From Furcasterigmium furcatum (Eukaryota > Ascomycota > Sordariomycetes > Glomerellales > Plectosphaerellaceae), in assembly GCA_001599815.1 (NCBI GenBank), contig BCIA01000004.1, forward strand, positions 2,940,082 through 3,004,081: DNA of 64,000 bases, written 5' to 3'. The notes under the pieces are model-generated. The model had not been told where the DNA came from. It saw nothing but the letters and a program-made list of their open reading frames with translations, and searched no databases. Shown piece by piece: positions 44,941-56,239 of this stretch. The stretch's first letter is position 1, and every line of letters starts with the position of its first letter. A program made the position numbers and the translations under genes.

Positions 44941-45909
44941 TCACAGCTCATGATCGCCCGCTGACTGATGAGCCATCGCATCAAAAGTCGGTTTTGCCGA
45001 AAACCAACCCGCTATCTCGCTTCCCATACTCCGATGAGTGAACTTCGCATCCTCCTCTGATATCTTGACGGTCTCCTGGCCCCTAGCCCCAGCCGCAGCA
45101 TCTGCTAGTAGCTGCACGCCACAGCACCTCTCCAAGCTCATGAACCAGAAGACACAGCTCTCGATGCTTGTGCCGACTGTCAACAAGCCGTGATTAGACA
45201 GAATTGCAGCTTTTTTATCGCCCAATGCCTTCGCGATGGCCATGCCCTCCTCTGCATCCAAGACAATCCCGCCAAAGGTTTCATACAGCGCAACATCTTT
45301 GTAGAAGGCACAAGAATCTTGGGTCGTGATATCCAGGCTACGCCCGAGGGTGGCAAAGGCGCGGCCGTAGGTGGAATGTGAGTGTGCTGCGCATACGACA
45401 TCCGGGCGGGCTGAGTGGACCGCAGAATGAATAAGGAAAGCTAGATTTGTGAATATGAATGACATGCTCAAGCTGGATGAATTGTTGGGAGGGATACATA
45501 CCAGCAAGGTTGAGCAGCTTCACCGGGCCCCCTTCTACTACCTTACCACTATTGTTTACACGAATCAGATCGGACGATTTGAGTAGCGGCCAAGCAACCC
45601 CAAAAGGATTAACCCAGAATGTATCGGCCTCGACGGGGTCCTATCATTGCGTTCAGCCTTTTTCGTTCAAACACGCTCATTCTCCTTACCCGAACTGTAA
45701 TGTGGCCCGCAACACTACATCATGTCAGCTATACGCCCTCTTATTCCGCAGTGAACTGACCCTTCATCAAAACCAAGCTTGGCAAATATTCTGAAAGCCA
45801 ACGCCAGCCTTCCCTTTATATATTCGCGCTCCGTATAGGGATCAACAAACGTCGGCGGCGATGGAAATGTCAGTTTGCCCTGTCCTTTAGGCGTTCCTTC
45901 GCAAGACAT
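44941..45909 (-). CDS. class II aldolase/adducin-family protein
   Basis: Four exons: 45909-45761, 45714-45690, 45640-45502 and 45440-44941, giving 270 residues. Exon 2 is only 25 nt. Order: LALAFRIFAKLGFDEGVAGH then ITVRDPVEADTFWVNPFGV, VKLLNLAAFLIHSAVHSARP, VCAAHSHSTYGRAFATLG, and ILSNHGLLTVG. The three His of the class II zinc site (HSHS pair and the NHG His) are present. The family includes fuculose-phosphate aldolase-like enzymes; fungal members of this length commonly sit in catabolic or secondary-metabolite clusters as decarboxylases, dehydratases or aldolases of unknown substrate. It is transcribed away from the SDR at 46724. Confidence 0.9.
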
Positions 45910-46723
45910 GGCGGGTTTTTTGGTCGTGATGACTTGGCAGACAATATATTGATCAGATCAAGAAAAGAAAGGAACCTATCGTCCCTTGGAGATTGTGCCA
46001 GAAAACCCTTCCATGGCAATCACTGTGAAATGCAGACGGATTAAATACGCCCACACTTGAGCAGTTTTCATTATCAGTTCGTCACGTGGATGCAAGTACT
46101 TCTCATCTATTTGGGGGATTGTAATATCTCCACTGAGCGACTTTGTTTATGCAGCTTATCGCGCTTATTACGGTGAAATTATCGGTATGGGTTGCAAACA
46201 AACAAAATGAACCCGGGGCTGGAATAGAAGCTGAATGAATTTGGGCTATTGGCTGAAAGTTTACGAGCTGTGCATTAGGATCATTTCCATTGGCTCTTTT
46301 CAACGAGCCCACTTTATGTTCTCGCAAGGTGGCCATGATGTGGATCGACTCGCGCCGTGCGCCCCCAAGCTTTGTTACTACATCCGTCTTCCGAAGGGGT
46401 CTCATGAGGAGGTTGCAATCTATGATGAACTAGTTCTTACTCCGTGGTGATGTGCGGTATTATTCGCTTTGTTGACAGAAGCAAACCGAGAAAACCCTGT
46501 TGTTCTATGGGCCCCTTGCCCCTGGCAGCCTTCGGACCTCCTGGCACTGGAGAGACTTCGCCCACAATTTGATCAACAGGGAGATCGTAGCCCGGGATAT
46601 TTAGTCTGGTCTGAGGCACCTGCTAAGACCGGGAATTTCCCAGTCCCAACTGCACACCAGCTCTGTATTTTCCGAGCAGCCACACTCTCTTCTCAGTTTT
46701 CACTCGATCTTTCAACAGAAGCC
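45910..46723. promoter_or_regulatory. divergent promoter between class II aldolase and SDR
   Basis: The 814-bp stretch separates two divergent start codons. AT-rich motifs occur (aatatattg near 45950, gatatttag near 46597), but none is assigned as a TATA box with confidence. No gene seen. Confidence 0.5.
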
Positions 46724-47664
46724 ATGTATACTACCAACGTCTTGATCACCGGTGGTAACCGAGGAAAGTGACTATTCCTCCATATAGGAAGACTTCTAGC
46801 CTTCACGACTAAGCACTAACTTGGCATTAGGTCTGGGTCGTGGTTTCGTCGAGGCTTTCCTTTTGCGTCCGAACCACGTCGTCATCAGCTGCGTCCGCGA
46901 TGTTGCTGTTGCCCTGGAAGATGTCGAGAAATTCTCCAAAGCCCATGGTACAAAGCTCATTCTTGTCAAAATTGATTCGTTGTCGGCAACCGATCCTTTC
47001 GACGCAATTCAGCATGTGGTAGAGCAAGGCATCAACAAACTTGACCTCGTGATTGCGAACGCAGCCATTACCGGCAAGCAGGGTCCCATGCATGTTCATG
47101 ACGCACCCGGGCTGTCCCAAGTGTTGGCAGTAAATGTCGTTGCCCCCACGGCGCTCTTCTTTGCAGCAAAGCCTCTACTTGATCAGGCGGAGAACCCCAA
47201 ATGGCTGTCCATTAGCAGCGCCGTGGCGTCTTTGGAGAATATTCAGCAAACCAAAATGGCACCAAACTTTCAGTATGGGGCTTCCAAGGCGGCCTTGAAC
47301 TTCATCACGAAGTCGATTCACGTGGAGAACGACAACATCATCGCAGCTGCAGTGCATCCTGGGTAAGTCTGAATTATGTAGCATAGTAAGAATTCACTGA
47401 TTATTGATACTGTGGCTGAGTTCTAGGTTTCTTAAAACCGACATGGGGATAAATAGTGCCAGCTTCTTTGGCCTCCCTTTTCCATGGGACGAGGTTGCGA
47501 GCAGCGTCACATCTCTCACTGACTTGGTAAGTACCTTTGTGGGTGAAGGGCCCTTGTGCGGCTTTTTTCATAACGGCTGACCAAGTTTCATGCAGATGGA
47601 CAAATTAACCAAGAAAGAGTCCGGGAAGTTCTACAGTTATGATGGGACCATCATTCCATGGTAA
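46724..47664 (+). CDS. short-chain dehydrogenase/reductase, ketoreductase type, with damaged first splice donor
   Basis: Exons read as 46724-46763, 46831-47362, 47427-47526 and 47596-47664, giving 246 residues. Motifs: cofactor loop TGGNRG/LGRG (across intron 1), NAA in LDLVIANAAITG, Ser in WLSISSAVAS, and YGASKAALN with the catalytic Tyr and Lys. The end GKFYSYDGTIIPW is usual. It resembles fungal NAD(P)H ketoreductases such as the norsolorinic acid ketoreductase group. The donor expected after CGAG reads GAAAGTGAC instead of GTAAGTGAC, a single base change. Use of an upstream GTAACC (exon 1 ending at 46754) keeps the frame but removes three residues of the cofactor loop. So the gene may be damaged or spliced unusually. 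Confidence 0.8.
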
Positions 47665-48601
47665 GCTGGTGACGAAGCCAGCATAGTCTCCGGCCTGTGC
47701 GGTCACGAAGTACCAGACAACTCAGACAGACAGAGACAAAGACAAAGAGAGACAGAGAGAGAGAGGGGGGGGCAGTGATGTTGATTATATATTATGGACC
47801 ACGCAATGAATGGCTTATCTAGTGAGCACAACACTGTATTCAGTTCGTCTCGTCGTGACGCTAACCTGCCGAACTAACTCAGCATCGGTGTTTGGAATAA
47901 GATAGACACTCATGGTAGATAATAGCAGAAATCGTACTCCGAGTACACACCACGCCATACAGATAAGAATAGGTGCTCAAGAAGGGTAGTCCGCAGGAGT
48001 AACCAGTTATCATTAAGTCAGCGGCGCTGCGATAATGGTAATTGTATAGGACTAACCACAGGATCTGGGCGACTGGTAGCTGCCATTAGTACACAGTCTC
48101 GAGGCGGCAGCCCGATGAACATGGACCACAGAGATGGGGTGGCTTTTCTGCACGGAAAGGTTCAGCTGATGATAGTTATGGCGCAAGAATTACATGGGAC
48201 AGGGACTTGAACGCTGTCAGAGCACGTATAACCAGCGGAGTGAAGGAGTCCCCAAGTGACAGATGCTATTTTCCAGCAGTAAAGATACATAGGTCCTGGT
48301 GTAGATACAAGCTGAAAGTTGCCCTCGCCGGCGCCTCGGGCAGCAGTGGACGTCCTTAAGTAGCACCCTGGCGCGCCAAGACGGGTGGCTAGTGCGGTCT
48401 TGCGCCTCAGTAGTTAACGTGGCGCCCCCTAAAAACCCTCGTCTCGCGGTTCAGGAATGAGAGCCCCATGGTTTCTGAGGTATGTATGCATGTTGTACGA
48501 CTGTAATGTGACCGGTTGACAATGGCAAGGGACGAAGACAGAGAAAAGTCATGAGACGCTACACGACTGGAAGGGCCCGTGCCTACGCAAATGTTCAAGC
48601 G
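47665..48601. other. convergent 3' spacer with purine microsatellite
   Basis: Nothing coding is recognised between the two SDR genes. A GA-rich simple repeat lies at about 47725-47775. Confidence 0.5.
47725..47775. repeat. GACA/GA/G-rich simple repeat
   Basis: A run of gacagacagagacaaagaca, then gagagagagag and eight G residues. Simple slippage repeat in a 3' spacer. Confidence 0.85.
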
Positions 48602-49735
48602 TTACAGGTACTGTCGGACTTGATCCTCAGTCCACTCCCAGAAGTCGTGAGCTCCTCCATTCCCACCCTCCGCTTTGGTCTTTGCGGCGAGCTGCAAGTC
48701 TTTGCGTATGGGATAGGCGCGGCCCCATGGGATGACTACAGAAACAGAGTCAGCTAAATCCTCAAGAAGCTGATATAATCAGGAGGGAGCTTACTCCAAC
48801 TCCCAGATTCTTTTAGGGTTATCTGCGACGAAAACCCAGCATAGAGCTCCGTATATGCTCCGTACACTGGAGCAGAAGTGATGAACTTCACCAGCATGGA
48901 AACCAACACTCCTTGGTCCCGAAAGAGGCTTGTGCTCAGGTTTCCGGGATTCAACGGAATGCTGATGATACCATGGTTTCTATACCGCTTCGCAAACTCA
49001 ACTCCATGGAGGTAGTTTCCTGCTTTGCTGACACAATATTTGTAGTGCTGCGGCTTTTCCTTATGGTAGTCCAAGTTATCAAGAGGAACGCCCACATCCT
49101 TCTCGCTCATGAGCTCGGCTCCGGAGGAAGAAACCCAGATGACGCGAACGGAGCCAACTGGCTCTAGCTTTACCGTGGCAATGAGAGCTGGGGTTAATAG
49201 CTTAGTGAACAGAAATGTCCCGACGTTATTGACGCCAAGATGAATCTCATAGCCTTGCTTTGTTGTGGTCGATTCGCCATCTGTAGTCATTACCCCAGCA
49301 TTGTTGAAGAGAACATTGAGTTTTGTTTCTTGGCGGAGAAAGGCCTGGGCTGAATATTTGACTGTGGTCAAGTCGGCAAGATCCAGGTGCAGGAAAACTA
49401 GTGTCCCACGGGATCCGGGATTGGCGTGTCTGATCTCTTCCATAGCAATATTGGCTTTGTCCTCGGAGCGGGCGGCAATGTAGACCTTCGCATTCTTAGA
49501 GTAAAGAATTTGAGCCAACTCCTTTCCGACACCAGTATTTGAGCCGGTAACAATGTAGACCTGCGTATGGGGAGACTCAACATTAGCGATCGATGCAAGC
49601 ACATGGCGTCTCTTCCAACGTTCATAAGGAGTGTATCACCTTGCCCTCAAGATCTGGGAGGTCTTTCCCAGTTAAGGGAGGTTTCGTTGGGAAATTACTT
49701 GCCCAAACACTTGATAAGGAGGGTGATGGTCCCAT
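48602..49735 (-). CDS. short-chain dehydrogenase/reductase (retinol-dehydrogenase-like)
   Basis: Three exons: 49735-49640, 49560-48795 and 48735-48602, giving 331 residues. The N-terminus FPTKPPLTGKDLPDLEGKVY and cofactor loop IVTGSNTGVGKELA are typical of the fungal 330-residue SDR group. Further motifs: LFNNAGVM, IWVSSSGAEL, YCVSKAGNYLHGVEFAKRY (Tyr/Lys), and LNPGNLSTSLFRD. The C-terminus WIIPWGRAYPIRKDLQLAAK ends ...WTEDQVRQYL. The start at 49735 is chosen because it restores the family N-terminus; the ATG at 49602 lies inside intron 1. Substrate unknown. It is the second SDR in the presumed cluster. Confidence 0.92.
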
Positions 49736-50481
49736 GTCGTCGTGGATTTGGTTGTCGTGAAATCAAGAAATGAGGCTAGCTTCACAGTAACGTACGTGGA
49801 TGATGATGCAATGGATATAATCGAGAAGCAGTATTGAGATACGACCACCGCATGTCTTTGTTTCAAGGTTCATATTTGGTGCTTACAAGCAGAATCTCTC
49901 CGTTTATATCGCACTCCTGGGAGAACTGAACAAGTGGTCTGGCCCGACCATCTCCATCCCACTCGGCCATAGGACTTAAAAAGGGCAAAGGGGTGGGTTC
50001 CATGGCAAGCTGCAGCTCGCCAGGTACCGGTCTTTCCAATTAGGCCAATCTGAAGCTTGTTCTACAACGGCGAGCAACTGCAATCAGCGGAGGATCTCCG
50101 AAGCTAGGCGTCGTATGTCCGGGCGATCCACTCCGTTGCATAATCCGCAGACTGCTTACGAACTAGACTCCAGACCACGCCAAATCCCGAGATTGGGGCA
50201 CTGCGCGGCGACCACTAGTACATGCTGCGCCCGTTGTGCGGGCCCACAACAGGGGTCATGCACCAAGACGGTAGTGCGGCAGACCCGGTCATCGGAATCA
50301 GCAGATGCTCGTAACCATTGTCAAATAAAATACCTCGATCCTCTGTCTACACCGTGACGCTCGAACTGACAATCCAGTCATGAACCACCCAGCTCAGCCA
50401 TCATTGCGACCAACAGAGATTCCGACTTGGAACTCGAACTCGGACTCCACTAAGTAGTTACCTACTGCGACACCCGGCCCG
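49736..50481. promoter_or_regulatory. divergent promoter between SDR and Zn2Cys6 regulator
   Basis: A TATAAAC box lies on the minus strand at 49908-49902, about 170 bp before the SDR start. No gene is recognised. Confidence 0.5.
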
Positions 50482-52164
50482 ATGCGCTCACCGAAGCAGC
50501 GCCGGGCGACCACGCCAAAGGTGCGGACTGGCTGCGTGACCTGCAAGGCTCGTCATGTCAAGTGTGACGAGCGAGCGCCACTTTGCCTTCGCTGTGAGAA
50601 GGCTGGGCTTCCGTGCGAAGGCTACGCGAAGCGCATTGCGAGGACGTCAAAAGGTGGCGCTACTAAGTCCGTGCACAAGGGCTGTTCTGGCTCTTTGCGG
50701 CCAATCCTCCCGCAGCCTCTACTTTCACAGAGTCCCCGCCTGGATCTGACATGGGTCCATCTTACAAGCGACGACACAACATACTTCGATTTCTTCCGTC
50801 ATCATGTCGTCAGCGACTTGTCCGGGTATATGCACGTCGACTTCTGGTCCCGAACTGTATTGCAGGAGGCAACGAAAGACCATTGTGTCTTGCAAGCGTC
50901 CCTCGCCATCGGAGCATTGGCCAGGGCCTTTCCACCTACCCTAAGGCATCAGGCAGAAGAGATCACCTGCGCTGTGCAGCCGACCTCGCCGCTCTACTCC
51001 GCCAGGAGTCTCGTATCCAGCAACCACTACACAGCTGCGCTCTCCCACCACACCAAGGCAATGTCATTGTTTCGGAAGCGTCTTCAAGAACCAGGCGGAG
51101 CCAGTTGGACCAGGTCAGTGCTGGTCACAACTTTGCTCCTCGTGGCATTTGAATTCTTGCAGCAAAATACGCAAGGGGTCGACAGTCTCATGAGAGGCGG
51201 CTTGCTGCTACTGAAAGGTTCCATGAAGACCCTGCAGGATGCGTCGGCTGCTCAAGGTCAAGGGCACAGAGGTAACGACGGTGGTAACGGCGGTCTTGAG
51301 AACTTTGAGCACATTCTCCCCACCATCTCTCTCATGAGCGGATACACTCATTTTTGTCAGTCCCAACATGACATCTTCACCACCATCACGCCTAGTCCGG
51401 CGAGTACCAAGCTCCCAAATCATGACAACACGGGCATTGACGACTTTCTGTCACAATGGGGAGACTTTTTCTTACAAGTCATGCTTTTTGTTTACCACGC
51501 CATGCGAAACGACTTCAGCAACTTGGAGTACGACACGGAAAGGATTCATGGCGACCAAGAGATCCTGCTGGGTCGCCTACTACGATGGAGGGTGGCCCTG
51601 ACCGAATACGTGGCTAAGAAAGCCAAGGACAGGCGCGCCGAGTTAGGCCTGGAAGTCGTCTACGTCCAACAGCTCGTTGGCGTCATCCTCGTGGGCTCCT
51701 GCTTGGATAGAACGGACATGGCGTATGATGGGTTCGAGGCTGAGTTTCGCGAAATCCTCAAGCGATGCACTGCAGTGGTCGATGACTCACAACCCAATTC
51801 ACGACGAATACCCTTTATCTTCAACGGTGGCAACCTTGCGGCGTCCCTGTCCGTAGTGGTATGTAAATGTCGCCATTTGGACATACGCATGAATGCGTTG
51901 AATCTGCTCAGACGGATGGCGTGGCAAGAGGGCCCCTGGGATTACAAGGCCATTCTTTGCATGCGAGGCCAAGTCTCTTTAGAAGAGCTCGGAAGGGATG
52001 AGCTCGGCGTTATTCAACCGGATTCGCGTTGGATCTGGACGCGGACTAACAGAAATCTCACTTGGGGTAATCTCATGGTTGAGTACACCAGGGTAAGACC
52101 AGATGAAAATGGTTTGCCTGTCCAAAGTATCCAATGCCTGGACACAAAGAAAATGGCCTGGTAG
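50482..52164 (+). CDS. Zn2Cys6 transcription factor, presumed regulator of the neighbouring cluster
   Basis: A single exon codes for 560 residues. The zinc cluster is at about residues 17-46: RTGCVTCKARHVKCDERAPL followed by CLRCEKAGLPC. A fungal-specific regulatory domain follows, with DFFRHHVVSDLSGYMHVDFW, VLVTTLLLVAFEFLQQNTQG and LLLLKG. This pattern is usual for Zn2Cys6 regulators that carry the DUF3468/Fungal_trans_2-like region. It is intronless, unlike the regulator at 5.6-8.1 kb. It diverges from the SDR at 49735, so control of the SDR/aldolase/methyltransferase group is a fair guess. Nuclear. Confidence 0.9.
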   Translation: MRSPKQRRATTPKVRTGCVTCKARHVKCDERAPLCLRCEKAGLPCEGYAKRIARTSKGGATKSVHKGCSGSLRPILPQPLLSQSPRLDLTWVHLTSDDTTYFDFFRHHVVSDLSGYMHVDFWSRTVLQEATKDHCVLQASLAIGALARAFPPTLRHQAEEITCAVQPTSPLYSARSLVSSNHYTAALSHHTKAMSLFRKRLQEPGGASWTRSVLVTTLLLVAFEFLQQNTQGVDSLMRGGLLLLKGSMKTLQDASAAQGQGHRGNDGGNGGLENFEHILPTISLMSGYTHFCQSQHDIFTTITPSPASTKLPNHDNTGIDDFLSQWGDFFLQVMLFVYHAMRNDFSNLEYDTERIHGDQEILLGRLLRWRVALTEYVAKKAKDRRAELGLEVVYVQQLVGVILVGSCLDRTDMAYDGFEAEFREILKRCTAVVDDSQPNSRRIPFIFNGGNLAASLSVVVCKCRHLDIRMNALNLLRRMAWQEGPWDYKAILCMRGQVSLEELGRDELGVIQPDSRWIWTRTNRNLTWGNLMVEYTRVRPDENGLPVQSIQCLDTKKMAW

Positions 52165-53480
52165 CCTTTTGCAAGAGAATGCCTCTGGTCGCCTTGCTCA
52201 CGCAGCCAGAGTGTCGCTTTGCACCTAGCTAGACTAGCCAGTACATCTTTTTTAACTAATGATGGAAATGAGCGTCCATGCCTAGAAATGGCGTGAACCT
52301 CTGGATAGTCAACAGGTTCGGCTTCCACGGAGAGGAGACACTGCTTTATCATTCGGTATTACCCATGGTCCCTGGCGGCATTTGCCGATGGCGTATTCTG
52401 TAGCATGGAATCCAAACTAGCAATCCACTCACAAGATTCCTCTTTCATCCTTGATTTAACTCAAGATTCTGACTTGAGCTCCTTCAACTCGGATTTCGAG
52501 CCTATCGTGTGTACGTATCCTCGTACACGCCAAGAACAGTGACCCGCCGTCAAGGCAAACGTGCGAACTGGCGGTGAGATCTGACCCCGATCCCACGTAT
52601 TTCTGACTCATAACTAGCTGGTACAACTGGCAATCTCTCGCTCCATAATGATGCTTTTCGCGCCCATCTTGATTGCCCAAGTCGCCCTCAGCATTTGTGG
52701 CGGACCTTGTCATCATTGGTCGCGAGAAGGAATCAGACCGGGATGGACTTCTTGGCAAAGTTAGTGGATGAAACCATTTCCAATACGGCTGCTTCTCCGC
52801 CTGACGTTATCATCCGTAAGGTAGGTGAGGAGATGTACTATGATCCGAGATGAGCGAGACCCTAGCACAAGTAAGAGTTTGTACGAATGGAGTGCAGAGG
52901 GTTCGCCCAGCACTGAGTCCAAATGGTGTTCCTGCTCCCTAGGCACAGAGCTCAATATGTTGGTGCGTCTTCAGCCGTGTAGCTTCTTTCTCTCGGCCTG
53001 AGGCGTCCTTGAGCGATGAACTCAACAGAACAATACGGAAGACAGTCCCAATCTGTCCAAGAACACTGCTACAGTGCATCGATACATGGCATCCGCCAAA
53101 ATTATGCAAAAGAGAGAGATGTGCAACGATCTTGGCCGGAATGAGATACGCAACTTGGCGATTGTTCTGAAGCTCGTAAGTCTCGGCCAATAGGGATGGA
53201 TCGCAATCTTGGGTGGGTCATAAAGGTACTTTTAGCCATCGTCTTCACCTCGTAACCCCTATCCAATAACAAAACGACCCAGGCTCGGATTTCTAGATCG
53301 ATGATGCCGTAAGAAAGTCCGGCGCACCACCTCATATGTTTTGCTACTGCTACCAACTTTCAGGTAGTATATAAAGGAAGCATCTCCAGACTCGAGCCTA
53401 GAATCTTTTCTGATACCAAAATCTTCCCATTCTACTTCTGCGTCAGACAACTTGCAATTCAAAAGCTAAAAGCGACCACC
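52165..53480. other. spacer with promoter of the small secreted protein
   Basis: AT-richer than most of the window, with no supported gene. TATATAAAG at 53368-53376 precedes the next gene by about 105 bp. Confidence 0.5.
53368..53376 (+). promoter_or_regulatory. TATA box of the small secreted protein gene
   Basis: TATATAAAG lies about 105 bp before the ATG at 53481, and a CAACTTGCAATTC leader follows. Confidence 0.55.
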
Positions 53481-53937
53481 ATGGTAAGATTTCCCATAAA
53501 TATGCGGCTCACCAGCAACTCATATGCTTATTAAAAGACATCTGCAGAAGCTAATCGCCCTCGTCATAACACTCTTGCACATATGTGTCGCCTCAGCTCA
53601 GTGGAATGACTGGCAATGCGACAGATTTGGTGGGGGCGGGCATAGCGCTCTCAAAAACGTGCATCAAGGTTTCAACCGTGTTTTCGGAGCGGCACGCCTT
53701 ACAGCGGTTAGAAATCAGTGCTATGTTGCCAATTGCCATGGCCATTTCTTTGCTTGGTGCAATGCAGCCGGATTCACGAAGACAGAGGCGGCCAACCATC
53801 GCAATGTTGTTGTCAGTCGTGACCCGGGCAATGGAGCGGCATGTCTAGGTATGGTGTGGCACGACGCGCACAGCAGGTACTATTTCGGCAAGGGTGATGG
53901 CACCTTTGGCGGAATAGTTGATCGGAGGAGGTGCTAG
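53481..53937 (+). CDS. small cysteine-containing secreted protein (effector-like)
   Basis: Two exons: 53481-53483 and 53548-53937, giving 130 residues. The first exon is exactly the ATG, followed by GTAAGA; after splicing the protein begins MKLIALVITLLHICVASAQ, a perfect signal peptide. Reading without the intron from an ATG at 53524 adds a basic stretch in front of the hydrophobic core and is less likely. The mature part of about 110 residues has six Cys (WQC, NQC, ANC, AWC, AAC, RRC), enough for three disulphides, and ends VDRRRC. Rich in Gly, His and Arg. No family recognised; size, signal and Cys content fit a secreted effector or antimicrobial-type protein, which is inference. Confidence 0.75.
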
Positions 53938-54409
53938 GTTTCCTCCGTGGCTGGCATCTGAACAGGAGCGCACTTGGCCTGCACCTGGTGGGTCTCAACG
54001 AACAGGTCAAGCAAAGGTATTTTCTGGGATTCCCATAACTTCGGACGCATTATTGATCCAGTCTTAGGAAAAAGTCGTTCTTGTTCAAATTCAGCTCAGC
54101 CTAAACTTGGCTGAACGAATTAGCCACAACTACCAGTTGGCCCACCAAAGGATCAGAAACACAGCGTTTCAGGTTTCGTTTTCATTTCTCCAGCCTCTTA
54201 GGCTTCATTTTTGTTTGTGACGGCAATTTTAACCAAGAGAAAGATCATTCGTGGTGGGAGGCATGCGAAGGCTATATGATTCGATGTATCTCGGCAAAGC
54301 ACAATGTTCTATCATAAACTGTAGCGCGGGAAGTCAGTACTATATTGTGACTTTGTTCGTTCAAGTAAACCTCGCCTCGTCCTTGACAGATCTATTAGTG
54401 CCTCGCCCG
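53938..54409. other. spacer
   Basis: AT-rich, nothing coding recognised. It may include the 3' flank of the LINE remnant. Confidence 0.4.
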
Positions 54410-56140
54410 TAGCCAAGTTTGCCCCGTCAATTCTGGCGCTTCAACAGACTTGTCGCGGAGCCGCTGGTCTTGCGACAATACACCATGTGGGTTAGTGTCT
54501 TGGGCCTCCCGCAGGACAGTTCGTCAAGTCGTCATGCTCAAATTTCCGGTGGTACCATTCAAAGTCGTCGTGACCGCTCCTTGCGGCGAGGAAGCGATAG
54601 AGTGTGGTTCTAGGCATGTTCAGTTCGGCAGGGCACTTGAGGAGCGCGGATTCGAAGCCGAGCCGTTCGTATCGTTGTCGTGTGGCTAATTGCAGCTGCC
54701 ACCATGTCGCGAATAATTCTTTCGTTTTTGAGCGTACCAGGCCGTAGAACCCTGCCAGCGTGGGTTTCCGAGCGTCCTCCAGGGGCAGCGCTGTCCCTTC
54801 CTTCGCAAGGCGGCCCGCCTCCCATTGCCCTGGATTCCCTGGTGTCCCGGGACCCAGCGCACGTGGACGGGCGCTAGGGCCGCTAGTTCGTGGAATTGTA
54901 TGACCGCCTCCTGTGAGCTTGATGGCATGTCGCCTGTAAGCCCTTGGATGACCGCCGTGTTGTCCAGGCAGACGTGGGGGACCTGTCCCTTGTGCATACG
55001 GAGCGCCCGCAGGAGACCTTGGCGAGCTCCTTCCGCGCTTTTCCGTCAAAGACCTCGGCCGTGCCTAGGCGGCCCTTCCCTTGGGCGGTCTTTCTATTGC
55101 CTTAATAGATAGCATAGCCCCATCCGACCGCTCCGGATGTGTCCTTCGAGCCGTCTGAGTGACCACGATGCGGGTGTCCGGGAGGTTCTCCCGCCAGCGA
55201 TTAAAGGCTTCCGTTGCCTGCTCCTTTGTTTTGTTCTCCGTTGGGGGGCCGAGGTCCCTGGTGAACCGTCTTGGGGTGTACAGTGGGCGGGGAAACGTTG
55301 GTAGTTGTTCTGCGGCCCGCTGTAGCCTGGTTCTTGCTGGCTGTAGGCCACCATACCCTCTTCCCAGAGGGAGCGGGCGTCTGGCTCCCCTGCGTGCTAG
55401 GGATGCTCCTTGTCGATTGCCAGAATTCGGTGGCCAAGACGAAGTCTAGCCTACTCGAGGGCGATCCGCGCAGTAGGTATCCCCGCGTCCCGATAAAGCG
55501 TATCATTTAGGGGAGTTCTCCAGACAGGTAGCACTGCCCTGATGGCTCCGTTTAGTACCTTCGCGACGTCGTAGACCAGGTGTTCTTGTTTTCGTGCTGA
55601 TCTCCTAGCTGGAGCTTTGCAGCGGTCTTCTTGGGCTCTTGTGGCCCCAGCGTACCAAGCTTCAGAGCCATAGGTGAGTAACGGTAGTACGCAGGTGATG
55701 ACTGCCTTCCGCAGGGCAGCTGCCGGGGGTCCTCGTTGCGTGTTCGAAAGACTCCGGATGTGTTGGGCAGCAACCCTGCCAGAGTTGCAGAACTGATACG
55801 CGTGTGAACGTTTCGCGCGTATTTGGGGGACGATTTCGTGATATCCACCAATGGGAATGTTCTGGCAAGTTGAATTCCAACTAAGTACTGGAACTTGACG
55901 TCGAGGGCGGCACAAGCGGCACCAGCGGCAAAGGATGACCAAATCAGCTTGTTGGACAAGGACCCGGCCAGCCGGTTGCAGTGACCCAGATCTGCCGCGC
56001 ATCCAGGGACATTCCCAGATCTCGGGAGGTGGGTGCAGCTGCCCTGGAGCGATCTCGGCACACTGCCGGCTGGTTGGTCCCAGGACGACGAGAACAGTTT
56101 ACGTGAGACTGGACATATCAAAGAGATAAATCTCAATTGC
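54410..56140 (-). mobile_element. truncated LINE-type (non-LTR) retrotransposon with RT C-terminus and RNase H
   Basis: On the minus strand, pieces of one ORF2 can be read in different frames. At about 55450-55750 the end of the reverse-transcriptase/thumb region includes KAVITCVLPLLTYGSEAWY and VLNGAIRAVLPVWRT. At about 55050-55200 is the start of an RNase H domain. At 54690-55000 its later part has LDNTAVIQGLTGD and VRWVPGHQGIQGN. At 54490-54700 is a tail with a Phe/Arg-rich end. This order is that of Tad-clade LINEs of filamentous fungi. Multiple frameshifts and stops and a missing 5' half make it dead. The ends are approximate, and no target-site duplication was found. Confidence 0.8.
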
Positions 56141-56239
56141 TGCCGTACATCTCCTACTACAAGCCAGGTCTTGGGCGATTTGCTTCAACTCTCTTCACAA
56201 CATGGTACCAAGGCTCCTGTTTTCCAGAGCATGTTCAGT

